DNA of 22,693 nt, taken from Acidimicrobiales bacterium. Its GTDB lineage: Bacteria > Actinomycetota > Acidimicrobiia > Acidimicrobiales > JABEUL01. Location of the stretch: contig JABEUL010000031.1 in NCBI GenBank assembly GCA_013044465.1, positions 1 through 22,693 of the forward strand, given 5' to 3'. This document shows positions 8,618 through 15,533 of the stretch, one piece after another. The position numbers and the translations under genes are program-made. The notes beneath the pieces were generated by a model. That model was not told the origin of the DNA. It worked only from the letters and a program-made list of their open reading frames with translations, and made no database searches. Within the stretch, counting starts at the first letter, position 1, and every line of letters starts with the position of its first letter.

Positions 8618-10428
8618 AGGAGCTTCTCCACTGAAATTACCTCTGGATCATCTGAGGAGTCGTCCGGCTCTGACTCTAGTTTGGCCAACAAGTGACGGTA
8701 CTCAAATGAGGAGTTAAGAAGTTCAACGTGTGCTCCATAAGCCTTCACTTTGCCGTTATGGAGAAAAGCTACTTTGTCTGCAAGTGAAATTGTCGATGGC
8801 CTATGGGCAATCATAATTGTAGTTCTTCCTTGCATAACAGTGACCATTGCCTCAACTATTTCATGTTCTTTTGACGGATCTACAGCCGATGTTGCATCGT
8901 CAAGTACGAGAATCGGAGGATCCCCGAGTATGGCCCGAGCAAGAGCAATGCGCTGCCTCTGCCCACCAGACAAAGTAACTCCTCTTTCCCCTAAAAGCGT
9001 GGAGTACCCATTGGGAAGCTCGTTTATGAACTCATCTGCACCAGACAAAATGGCTGCTCGTCTTATGTCATCCATTTCTGCATTAGGGAGGGCAAATGCA
9101 ATGTTGGCAGCTACGGTGTCTGTAAATAAGAAAGTGTCTTCAAATACAAGGCCGACTAGTTTTCTTAAGTCGCTTAGTCTGATCTCTTTGACATCCAGAT
9201 TATTTATCTTTAGCGACCCACTATTGACATCGTAAAACCTTGGGATGAGCTTGATGACTGTAGTCTTCCCTGATGCGGTTGCTCCAACGAGGGCAATAGA
9301 TGTTCCTGGTTCAACTTTTAGGTTAAAGTTCAAAAGCACAGGTTCATCTCTGCCGTCATAGGAAAATGTCACATCACTAAATTCAACTCCGACAGAACTT
9401 TCTCTCCATTTTTGTACATCTATGTGTCTGGCACCGGGCAAATCTTTTATTACAGGTGAAAGTGAGAGTATTTCATTTACGCGACTTGCTGCTGACACGG
9501 ATCTTGGCAGAAGCGTGATAAAAAACCCCACCATTCTAAGTGGTGTAATCAGCATTGCCACATATGACAGAAACGCCACTAGAGCACCTGGTGAAAGTTT
9601 GTTGTCAATGACTTGATATCCCCCATACCAAAGCACAGCAACTGGAGCCAATGCCGGCAGAAGATAAAGTAAAGGCATTCTAGAGGCATTAAAATAGGCA
9701 AACTGCAGAGCTTTCTTTAAAATTCCATTCGCTCGCTCTTTAGCTCTATCTTGAATTATTTCTTGTGCACCGAAGCCTTTTACCGCTCTAATGCCAACTA
9801 CGCTTTCTTCAACCAAAGTTGCCATCTTCCCCAGTTCTTGCTGAAGTTCCATTGTGACTGGCCCGATTTTCCTCGTATAGGACCTCGCCATTAAAAGGAA
9901 AAGCGGAAGCGTTCCAAGGGTGAGTAGAGCTAAAACTGGATTGATTATTACCAATATCACTGCAGTAACAGCAACAATTAGTGCCGAGGAAACAGTGATT
10001 GGAAAATTTAGGCAAAGATTCGAAACCTGCTCCAGGTCAGATGCGGCTCTAGACATCAGCTGTCCGGTCTGGGCTTGGTCATGAAATGCCATATGCAGCC
10101 TCTGCAAATGCGCAAAGAGTCGCTGACGGAGATCAGTTTCAACGTGGAACGCCATGGAAAACGCGTTGTAACGCCTCAACCCGGATGCTCCACCTTGGAC
10201 CAATCCAGCCACAGCTACAGCACCCGACCAAAAAAATAGCTGATTTAACGAACCATTTACTACCCCTTTATTTATTACGGATTCGATTAAAAGCGGTACT
10301 CCGGTTTTTGCAACAGTCCAGATAAAGCCGGCAAAAAGAGCAGTAAAAGTGAGCTTTTTCTGTCGATAGATGGAAGCTAGAATCAGGCGGGTTCCGCGCT
10401 TGGCATCCTTAGAATTCTCACCCTGCAT
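8614..10428 (-). CDS. ABC exporter half-transporter, degenerate-site subunit of a heterodimer
   Basis: A 604-residue MsbA/MDR-type subunit, with membrane domain residues about 25-305 and ATPase domain about 345-580. Motifs are Walker A GATASGKT (382-389), canonical signature LSGGQRQR (486-493), Walker B ILVLD510 followed by D511 in place of the catalytic Glu, D-loop SAVD, and switch histidine H542. The Q-loop position carries Glu (about E430) rather than Gln. Asp for Glu after Walker B marks the non-hydrolytic site in heterodimeric exporters such as TM287 and BmrC. The partner is the gene overlapping its stop by 4 nt. The C-terminal 20 residues are acidic and may be a flexible tail. The ATG at 10428 has no Shine-Dalgarno. 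A TAAACT hexamer at 10435-10440 ends 6 nt before the ATG, hinting at a leaderless transcript, but I see no good -35. Confidence 0.93.
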   Translation of the reverse strand: MQGENSKDAKRGTRLILASIYRQKKLTFTALFAGFIWTVAKTGVPLLIESVINKGVVNGSLNQLFFWSGAVAVAGLVQGGASGLRRYNAFSMAFHVETDLRQRLFAHLQRLHMAFHDQAQTGQLMSRAASDLEQVSNLCLNFPITVSSALIVAVTAVILVIINPVLALLTLGTLPLFLLMARSYTRKIGPVTMELQQELGKMATLVEESVVGIRAVKGFGAQEIIQDRAKERANGILKKALQFAYFNASRMPLLYLLPALAPVAVLWYGGYQVIDNKLSPGALVAFLSYVAMLITPLRMVGFFITLLPRSVSAASRVNEILSLSPVIKDLPGARHIDVQKWRESSVGVEFSDVTFSYDGRDEPVLLNFNLKVEPGTSIALVGATASGKTTVIKLIPRFYDVNSGSLKINNLDVKEIRLSDLRKLVGLVFEDTFLFTDTVAANIAFALPNAEMDDIRRAAILSGADEFINELPNGYSTLLGERGVTLSGGQRQRIALARAILGDPPILVLDDATSAVDPSKEHEIVEAMVTVMQGRTTIMIAHRPSTISLADKVAFLHNGKVKAYGAHVELLNSSFEYRHLLAKLESEPDDSSDDPEVISVEKLL

Positions 10429-10470
10429 GCATATAGTTTATGTGATCTAAGAAGGTTCGAAAACCAACAA

Positions 10471-10494
10471 GAAACCGACCTTTCGGTCGGTATC
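10471..10494 (-). terminator. GAAA-tetraloop hairpin between the membrane-protein gene and the ABC operon (terminator, or operator)
   Basis: ACCGACC-TTTC-GGTCGGT at 10474-10491 is a perfect 7-bp inverted repeat, extended to 10 bp with one mismatch. On the minus strand it forms a stem with a GAAA loop followed by TTTCTTG, about 40 nt past the stop of the upstream membrane-protein gene. This is the layout of an intrinsic terminator with a modest U-tract. A second small hairpin, GGTT-TTCG-AACC on the minus strand, follows at 10454-10465. The same palindrome resembles TetR-type operators and lies 46 nt upstream of the ABC start, so an operator role remains open. Confidence 0.55.
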
Positions 10495-10532
10495 TTGCTC
10501 TATTGGAGCGGTCGGGGTTTAATAACTGCTCT

Positions 10533-11081
10533 TCAGATCTCAGCTTTCTCACTTACTCTTCTTAAGTGAAACACACCCAGGATTGAGAGTATGAGCATGA
10601 GTCCGGCTCCAATGAAGGCTGCAATTGAGGCATACAGTGCAATCTGTGCAATCTGCCAAAATGCATATGCTTCAAGCAGCAAACCTCTTAAAGTTGTACC
10701 TTGAAACGATGTTTGCTCAAGTGCCTTTAGTTTGGCATTAGTTGGATCTTTCTGAACTTGTGCGCTAATGGCTGAATACACTCCGTTGTATTGCATCTCA
10801 GAAAGGTGCACCGCAATAAAGTGATTGGCATAAGCTTCAGCTTGTGGGCCTGTTAGCACTTCTTGCCCTGCATACTGATTGAGGTATGGTCCGATCTTTG
10901 GACTGGCAAGAGCTGAACTCCCTAAAGCCGGGAAATAAATTTGTTGCTGGCTTAGCTGGCTATGCACATTCGAGTTAGCAAATGAATAACCCCACATCAA
11001 GAGACTTCCTGCTGCTACTAGCACTACAGTCATCAAGAACCCAACCGCACTTAGTATTCTGTCAAATGTCTTTCTACGCAT
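10533..11081 (-). CDS. Conserved actinobacterial two-helix membrane protein of unknown function
   Basis: A 182-residue protein with one membrane helix near the N-terminus (about 10-33) and one near the C-terminus (about 143-172). About 110 residues lie between them, presumably on one side of the membrane. The region after helix 1 (NSNVHSQLSQQQIYFP, then GPYLNQYAGQEVLTGPQAEAYANHFIAVHL) resembles a family I recall from many actinobacterial genomes, often labelled, without basis, as an aromatic ring-opening dioxygenase (LigA). No catalytic motif is visible. The ATG at 11081 is well supported by AAGGAG 6 nt upstream. It has its own promoter with a perfect -10 and an overlapping palindrome (11128-11151), and a hairpin follows its stop, so it is probably transcribed alone. 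I would not assign a function. Confidence 0.85.
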   Translation of the reverse strand: MRRKTFDRILSAVGFLMTVVLVAAGSLLMWGYSFANSNVHSQLSQQQIYFPALGSSALASPKIGPYLNQYAGQEVLTGPQAEAYANHFIAVHLSEMQYNGVYSAISAQVQKDPTNAKLKALEQTSFQGTTLRGLLLEAYAFWQIAQIALYASIAAFIGAGLMLILSILGVFHLRRVSEKAEI

Positions 11082-11100
11082 GACATTCTCCTTCCACTCT

Positions 11101-11121
11101 TGATATCAATCTTTGATATCA
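11101..11121. repeat. Two copies of the 8-bp palindrome TGATATCA in the leader of the membrane-protein gene
   Basis: TGATATCA occurs at 11101-11108 and again at 11114-11121, 13 bp start to start. Both lie between the -10 element (11128-11133) and the Shine-Dalgarno of the gene starting at 11081. They could be a dimer binding site or form a short RNA structure. The function is not known. Confidence 0.4.
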
Positions 11122-11127
11122 CTTTTT

Positions 11128-11151
11128 ATTATAGGTAAGAGCCTTACCTAT
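11128..11151 (-). promoter_or_regulatory. Promoter with perfect -10 and overlapping inverted-repeat operator (DtxR-like half-sites)
   Basis: On the minus strand a perfect TATAAT -10 lies at 11128-11133. It is overlapped by a perfect 9-bp inverted repeat: ATAGGTAAG (11131-11139), three bases, CTTACCTAT (11143-11151). This repeat fills the place where the -10/-35 spacer would be. The -35 candidate, TAGCGA, is poor, as often seen at regulated promoters. Each half-site matches the DtxR/IdeR iron-box half TWAGGTWAG in eight of nine positions, but the central spacer is three bases instead of one. It directs transcription towards the membrane-protein gene about 45 nt away. The repeat is seen directly; the repressor identity is inferred. 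Confidence 0.6.
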
Positions 11152-11230
11152 CGCTAGAGCAGAAAGTCCATTAAAATAAAGGTGTTTTTGGGAATAAGTT
11201 AGAAATCAGAAATGTTTCACGCTCTTTTTA

Positions 11231-12301
11231 TCAGATCAAATACTGACTAACGAGGCCAGAAAGTACCCTTCCTTTTACTGTCAAAAATGCTGTTTCAGAA
11301 TTAGTCTCAACAAGTCCTTCGTTAACCAAGAGATCAACCTCTTGAAATGCATCAAGTGCTACGCCGTCTGGTTTTCGAAGCAATAGCCAGTTTTTCTCGA
11401 ACTCTTGTGATTTTATATCTAATATTTCCTCGCGGGCTTTTGCGCTTTTCCCACTAGTAATTAGAGAGATGTACTTTTCAATTGAAACCGTATTCGACCA
11501 TCGAGTGCCATTTAAATGTGAGTGAGCCCCGGCACCTACACCTACGTAGTTTCCTTGCCTCCAATAGTTTTCATTGTGGATACACTCATGGCCAGGTAAC
11601 GACCAATTTGAAATCTCGTTCCAGTCGTAACCCATTTTCTCTAAAGCGCAATCAAGATCTAAGTATCTCTTAAATTGTGTTTCCTCAACAGGATGGCGAT
11701 CCTTGTCCAGATATAGTGGAGTACCATTTTCGACAGTAAGCATATAGCCACTTACATGTGGGGATGGATTTTCTAAGAATCTCTCCAAATTATTGCGCCA
11801 TGTTAAGTCGCTTTCAGCCCTAGCACCAAGAATAAGATCAACGCTCCAGGATTTAAATTCCACTTCACTAATTTCCGCTATTAGATCCTCGTAGCTCCTT
11901 GAATGAGGTGTCCGGCCCAATGAAGTAACAACTTGTTCGTCGACACTCTGCAATCCAAGTGAAATTCGGCTTACTCCGCTTGCCTTTAAAAGTTCTAAAG
12001 CAGCAATTCCAATGTTATTGGGATGGAATTCAACAGAAACCTCAATAGTTTCAGAGAGATCTAAAGCACCTAAAATCTCGGAGATCTTTTCGTCACCTAT
12101 AAATGAAGGAGTACCTCCTCCAAAATAGATACTTTGAAACTTCTGATCTCCTAGAGATTCGATCTCTTTTTTTACACAGTCAACATATTGATCTACTTGA
12201 TGTGACTTATTTGAAAAAGTAACGAAATTACAGAAGTCACAGATCTCCTGGCAAAAAGGAATGTGTATATAAAGCGAAACGTTCGCCAAACTAAATACCA
12301 A
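11231..12301 (-). CDS. hemW: HemW-like radical SAM protein (heme chaperone, coproporphyrinogen oxidase-related)
   Basis: A member of the HemN/HemW radical SAM family. The CxxxCxxC cluster motif is C17-C21-C24 in HIPFCQEICDFCNFVTF, next to the family's typical IHIPFC start. The FGGGTPSF glycine-rich SAM-binding segment follows, then SLGLQS and a C-terminal HemN_C-like part with GAGAHSHL. The 356-residue length is slightly short for HemW. HemW proteins bind heme and are thought to deliver it; many are misannotated as oxygen-independent coproporphyrinogen III oxidase. The only start upstream of the conserved core near the dapB stop is TTG 12301, overlapping dapB by 11 nt; TTG 12289 is an alternative. 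No good Shine-Dalgarno is seen, so translation is probably coupled to dapB. Confidence 0.88.
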   Translation of the reverse strand: MVFSLANVSLYIHIPFCQEICDFCNFVTFSNKSHQVDQYVDCVKKEIESLGDQKFQSIYFGGGTPSFIGDEKISEILGALDLSETIEVSVEFHPNNIGIAALELLKASGVSRISLGLQSVDEQVVTSLGRTPHSRSYEDLIAEISEVEFKSWSVDLILGARAESDLTWRNNLERFLENPSPHVSGYMLTVENGTPLYLDKDRHPVEETQFKRYLDLDCALEKMGYDWNEISNWSLPGHECIHNENYWRQGNYVGVGAGAHSHLNGTRWSNTVSIEKYISLITSGKSAKAREEILDIKSQEFEKNWLLLRKPDGVALDAFQEVDLLVNEGLVETNSETAFLTVKGRVLSGLVSQYLI

Positions 12302-13103
12302 GAATTGGTGCGAGCCCGACAGTGAGGCCGGGCCTTTTGGATACTGCCTTTATGGCAATTAGCACACCTGGCATAAATGAAGTTCGGTCAAAGGAGTCGT
12401 GCCGCAAAGTCAATGTCTGTCCGTTTGTGCCAAAGATAATCTCTTGGTGAGCCACGAGCCCACGTAATCTAACGGAGTGAATCGAAATATCTCCCGGTCC
12501 CTTTGCGCCTCTCGCCCCATCAATAACAAATCTCTCAGTTGGATCTTCGCTAAAATTAGCGAGGCCACTTTGCTCTCTAGAGTTCTTTATTATTTGAGCT
12601 GTAGCTACAGCTGTTCCAGATGGTGCATCTACCTTGGCATCGTGATGCATCTCGATTATTTCAACACCTTCAAAATATGGCGCAGCCAACTTAGCAAAAG
12701 ACATCATTAGAACAGCTCCTACTGCAAAATTCGCAGCAATCACAGCATTTGGACCTTCAGGATTTTCGAACCATTTCTCGACTTCTATAAGCTCCGTATC
12801 TGAAATCCCGGTCGAACCACATACTGCATGAATGCCACTTGCAGACAGGAATTTAAGATTTGCATAAGCTGCTTCTGCGTTGGTGAAATCCACTACTACC
12901 TCGGGCTTTGAATGTAAGAGAGAGTCTATTGACCCTTCAATATGAAGCCCGTTTCCATCCACTTTGGCAACTTGTCTTATGTCAATCCCTGACAAGGCAG
13001 GATCCACCGCAGCTACAAGATCCAACTCGCTGTCAGCTATAACTGCTCTTATTACCTCGGTACCCATCTTCCCGCCAGCACCGAGTACTCCAACTCTAAT
13101 CAT
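12291..13103 (-). CDS. dapB: 4-hydroxy-tetrahydrodipicolinate reductase
   Basis: Reduces the product of DapA to tetrahydrodipicolinate with NAD(P)H in the lysine/diaminopimelate pathway, which supplies peptidoglycan. The N-terminal nucleotide-binding loop is GAGGKMG (residues 8-14). The signature EMHHDAKVDAPSGTA (151-165) holds the catalytic His pair (153-154), K157 and the substrate-binding SGT. CGSTG (95-99) and the segment VIAANFAVGA also fit. The 270-residue length is usual. The gene follows the desaturase by 36 nt and overlaps hemW. In many Actinobacteria dapB directly follows the M16 peptidase, so the desaturase separates normally adjacent genes. No clear Shine-Dalgarno precedes the ATG at 13103. 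Confidence 0.96.
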   Translation of the reverse strand: MIRVGVLGAGGKMGTEVIRAVIADSELDLVAAVDPALSGIDIRQVAKVDGNGLHIEGSIDSLLHSKPEVVVDFTNAEAAYANLKFLSASGIHAVCGSTGISDTELIEVEKWFENPEGPNAVIAANFAVGAVLMMSFAKLAAPYFEGVEIIEMHHDAKVDAPSGTAVATAQIIKNSREQSGLANFSEDPTERFVIDGARGAKGPGDISIHSVRLRGLVAHQEIIFGTNGQTLTLRHDSFDRTSFMPGVLIAIKAVSKRPGLTVGLAPILGI

Positions 13104-13139
13104 TAGATCAAAATTACTACCTATTTCAAGGTAACGTTA

Positions 13140-14270
13140 TCAAAATGCAGCCACGGCCTCGCTTTGAGTCACATTATCGGCTTTAATTTTCTTGCTTTCC
13201 TCGTAAGGGAGCCATTTGCCCTGCTCAAAGTCGTAGAGCTTACATGTGTGAGCAGATTTGAAATATCTGACCAATGAGAATTTCTCATCAACCACTGTTC
13301 CAGGGAATGCGGCCTCTATGGCATCTGCGGCACGCGGGAGTTCATACCAGGGGATTCTCATGTCCACATGATGGGGAACGTGAATGAAAATATTGTGGAA
13401 TATCTGATTAGCTAGCCAAGGAAAACGCATAATGGTAGTTGACTCCATTTGGCCCCTGAATCTGGTCCATTCGTTCCTTTTCCACCACCTGATATCAGGA
13501 CCTACATGGTGGACATAGACTGTCCAGCCGATTACTTGGTTGAATACCAAGAAAGGCCCCACGGCTAACTTAAACCACATCCAAACAGATCCAGATATAC
13601 TTCCATAGTCAAAGAATCCTCCAACTAAAGAAGCTACAGTTGCAAAAATTGCCCACCCTGCAACCAGCCACCAATCACGCCAAATTGCCTTTGCCCACTT
13701 CTCTGGCGGGCGAAATGTAATCATCTTGTTCCACCACACCTCACGCATATAATAAAGTCCTGCCCCAAAAGGTGACCACTCAATACGATGGCGGAATTTC
13801 TTAAATATGTTGTATTGCTGATACTCCTCTACTGTCACAGGGTGCCACACAAAGTCCATACCTTGCCTTGCAGTGAAACCGTGGTGGACTCTATTGTGAC
13901 CCAACACCCATGATTCTTGAACATGAAGTGAAGGAAGCATGAGGAGTCTCGCACTTACTCCGTTTATCTTTTTAGAGTCAGTTAAGGCACCGTGAGCCCC
14001 GTCGTGACCCAAAATGAAAAGTCCCGCCACCACAAGTCCGGTTAAAAGTATTAATGGAATATCGAAATACCACTGCTTGACGAGGACCAATGCGGCAATC
14101 ACTATCGCATATAAGGCAAAATCTCGCGCCACATATATCATCGACTTTTTAGTTGACCTCTCGTAGCAGTAGTCAGGAATTGATCTCCTGACGGCAGCGA
14201 GGGTATCTAAATCCGCAGCGGGCGGGACTGCAAGGTTCCTAGATTCATTGTCGGAAATCGTTGTTGACAT
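13140..14270 (-). CDS. Membrane fatty acid desaturase (acyl-lipid type)
   Basis: A 376-residue integral membrane di-iron desaturase. The three histidine boxes are HDGAH (89-93), HNRVHH (125-130) and HVPHH (297-301), with an extra HH pair at 254-255. Hydrophobic segments lie at about 50-65, 70-88, 200-220 and 230-252. The overall pattern resembles acyl-lipid delta-12/omega-6 type enzymes, but position specificity cannot be read from the sequence. The enzyme would introduce a double bond into membrane fatty acids with O2 and ferredoxin or a similar donor. The ATG at 14270 has no Shine-Dalgarno. A TATACT -10 ends 7 nt before it, so the message is probably leaderless. The palindrome just upstream suggests repressor control. 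The gene sits between the M16 peptidase and dapB, a place where Actinobacteria usually have no desaturase. Confidence 0.93.
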   Translation of the reverse strand: MSTTISDNESRNLAVPPAADLDTLAAVRRSIPDYCYERSTKKSMIYVARDFALYAIVIAALVLVKQWYFDIPLILLTGLVVAGLFILGHDGAHGALTDSKKINGVSARLLMLPSLHVQESWVLGHNRVHHGFTARQGMDFVWHPVTVEEYQQYNIFKKFRHRIEWSPFGAGLYYMREVWWNKMITFRPPEKWAKAIWRDWWLVAGWAIFATVASLVGGFFDYGSISGSVWMWFKLAVGPFLVFNQVIGWTVYVHHVGPDIRWWKRNEWTRFRGQMESTTIMRFPWLANQIFHNIFIHVPHHVDMRIPWYELPRAADAIEAAFPGTVVDEKFSLVRYFKSAHTCKLYDFEQGKWLPYEESKKIKADNVTQSEAVAAF

Positions 14271-14277
14271 AGACGAC

Positions 14278-14310
14278 AGTATACACGCTGCCTACCTACT
14301 AGTCGGTAGG
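14278..14310 (-). promoter_or_regulatory. Leaderless promoter of the desaturase with a 20-bp near-perfect palindromic operator
   Basis: TATACT (minus strand, 14278-14283) is a good -10 ending 7 nt from the ATG, which places the transcript start at or next to the start codon. Immediately upstream CCTACCTACTAGTCGGTAGG (14291-14310) is a palindrome with one mismatched pair (18 of 20 positions symmetric). It covers the spacer and the place where the -35 would be. There is no T-run on the minus strand downstream of it, so it is a poor terminator for the M16 gene, whose stop is 2 nt away. The size and position suit a TetR-family repressor. No regulator gene is in the window. Confidence 0.6.
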
Positions 14311-14312
14311 TT

Positions 14313-15533
14313 TTAGGATTTTTCTGGACCTACTATTGAGACAATTTGGGGCCCGGCGAAGATATCTGCAGCTAAAACACCGATATCATCCAGGCTGACA
14401 GCCAGCATTTTTTCCAAAACTTCGTCTATTTCCATTACATGACCCTGGTAAAGCGTTGAATTTGCAAGCCTCGCCATTCTCGAGCCGGAGTCTTCATAGG
14501 CCAGCAAGGTCTCTGCTTTCAAGTTTGCTCTAGCTAGTTCCAACTCCCGAGCAGCAATCCCGGATTCAGAAATTCTCTTGTACTGCTCATTAACAAGGTC
14601 TATTACCGTGTCAACTTTGTCAGGTGACGTGCCAAAAGAAGTTGATATCAATCCCGCATCGCTAAAACCACTCCAATCACATCCGATGGAATAAACCAAT
14701 CCCCTGTTTTCACGGATCTCTTGGAATAACCGGCTGGAAAGACCACCTCCCAATACATGATTTAATAAAGCCAGTGCCCAGCGCCGCTCATCTTTTCTTC
14801 CAAAAGCTGGCATCGCCATGACAACATTGGCCTGCTCGATAGGTCGGTGAGTCCACTCTCTGGAAGCTACAAATTCCCCAGGCGCGATTCGCTCCGGTGG
14901 TTTAGCACTTGAGAGATTCATCCGTTTTTGGACTCCCTCGACAATTCTTTCATGATCAATGGCACCAGCGACGGCTACAACCATGTTTTCAAATCCATAG
15001 TGCTCGCTCCAGAAAGATCTGATGGAATCTCTAGTCATAGTAGAAACAGTTTCAGCACTGCCTTGAACGTCACGACCCAATGAATGATCTCCATAGCAAG
15101 CCTGGAAACACCTCTCCCATGCCAGCTCTGAGGGCTCATCGGCATGCATGAATATCTCTTCCAAAATTACTAACCGCTCAAGCTCCACGTCATCTTCTCG
15201 GAGTGCGGGATCGCAAAGTATGTCGCAGAGAATATCGAGCCCCAGTTCAATATCATCTGCTAGCAACCTCACATAAAAAGCAGTGTGCTCTCTTGAAGTG
15301 AATGCATTGGAGTCGCCCCCTACGCTGTCTAGATCTTCTGCAATTTGTTTAGAAGATCTTGTTGTGGTTCCTTTGTAAAGTAAGTGCTCTAGAAAGTGAG
15401 ATGCGCCACCTAGTTCTTTGGGTTCCTCTCTTGAACCAGTGCCTATCCAAATTCCAACACTTGCGGAGCGGACAGCGGGCATAGCTTCTGTGACAATGCT
15501 GAGCCCGCTATTTAACCTCTCAAGGTTGATCAA
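14313..15533 (-). CDS. M16 family zinc peptidase (processing-peptidase-like)
   Basis: A 406-residue M16B-type peptidase. The inverted zinc motif HFLEH (46-50) provides two His ligands and the catalytic Glu. The distal Glu ligand is E125 or E126 in ERLVILEEIFMHADEP. The C-terminal half carries the LGGGLSSRLFQEIRENRGLVYSI segment with the Arg and Tyr typical of the family's second lobe. The start is TTG 15533, overlapping the pnp TGA by 4 nt (TTGA), with GGCGG about 10 nt upstream. The N-terminal segment (NSGLSIVTEAMPAVRSASVGIW) matches the family, so a later start at M18 would cut into the fold. Neighbour order rpsO-pnp-M16 is common in Actinobacteria. Its substrate is not known. Confidence 0.94.
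   Translation of the reverse strand: MINLERLNSGLSIVTEAMPAVRSASVGIWIGTGSREEPKELGGASHFLEHLLYKGTTTRSSKQIAEDLDSVGGDSNAFTSREHTAFYVRLLADDIELGLDILCDILCDPALREDDVELERLVILEEIFMHADEPSELAWERCFQACYGDHSLGRDVQGSAETVSTMTRDSIRSFWSEHYGFENMVVAVAGAIDHERIVEGVQKRMNLSSAKPPERIAPGEFVASREWTHRPIEQANVVMAMPAFGRKDERRWALALLNHVLGGGLSSRLFQEIRENRGLVYSIGCDWSGFSDAGLISTSFGTSPDKVDTVIDLVNEQYKRISESGIAARELELARANLKAETLLAYEDSGSRMARLANSTLYQGHVMEIDEVLEKMLAVSLDDIGVLAADIFAGPQIVSIVGPEKS

Noticed and set aside
10454..10465. GGTTCGAA as a tRNA T-loop
   Set aside because: No acceptor, D or anticodon arms around it; it is the small TTCG-loop hairpin on the minus strand.
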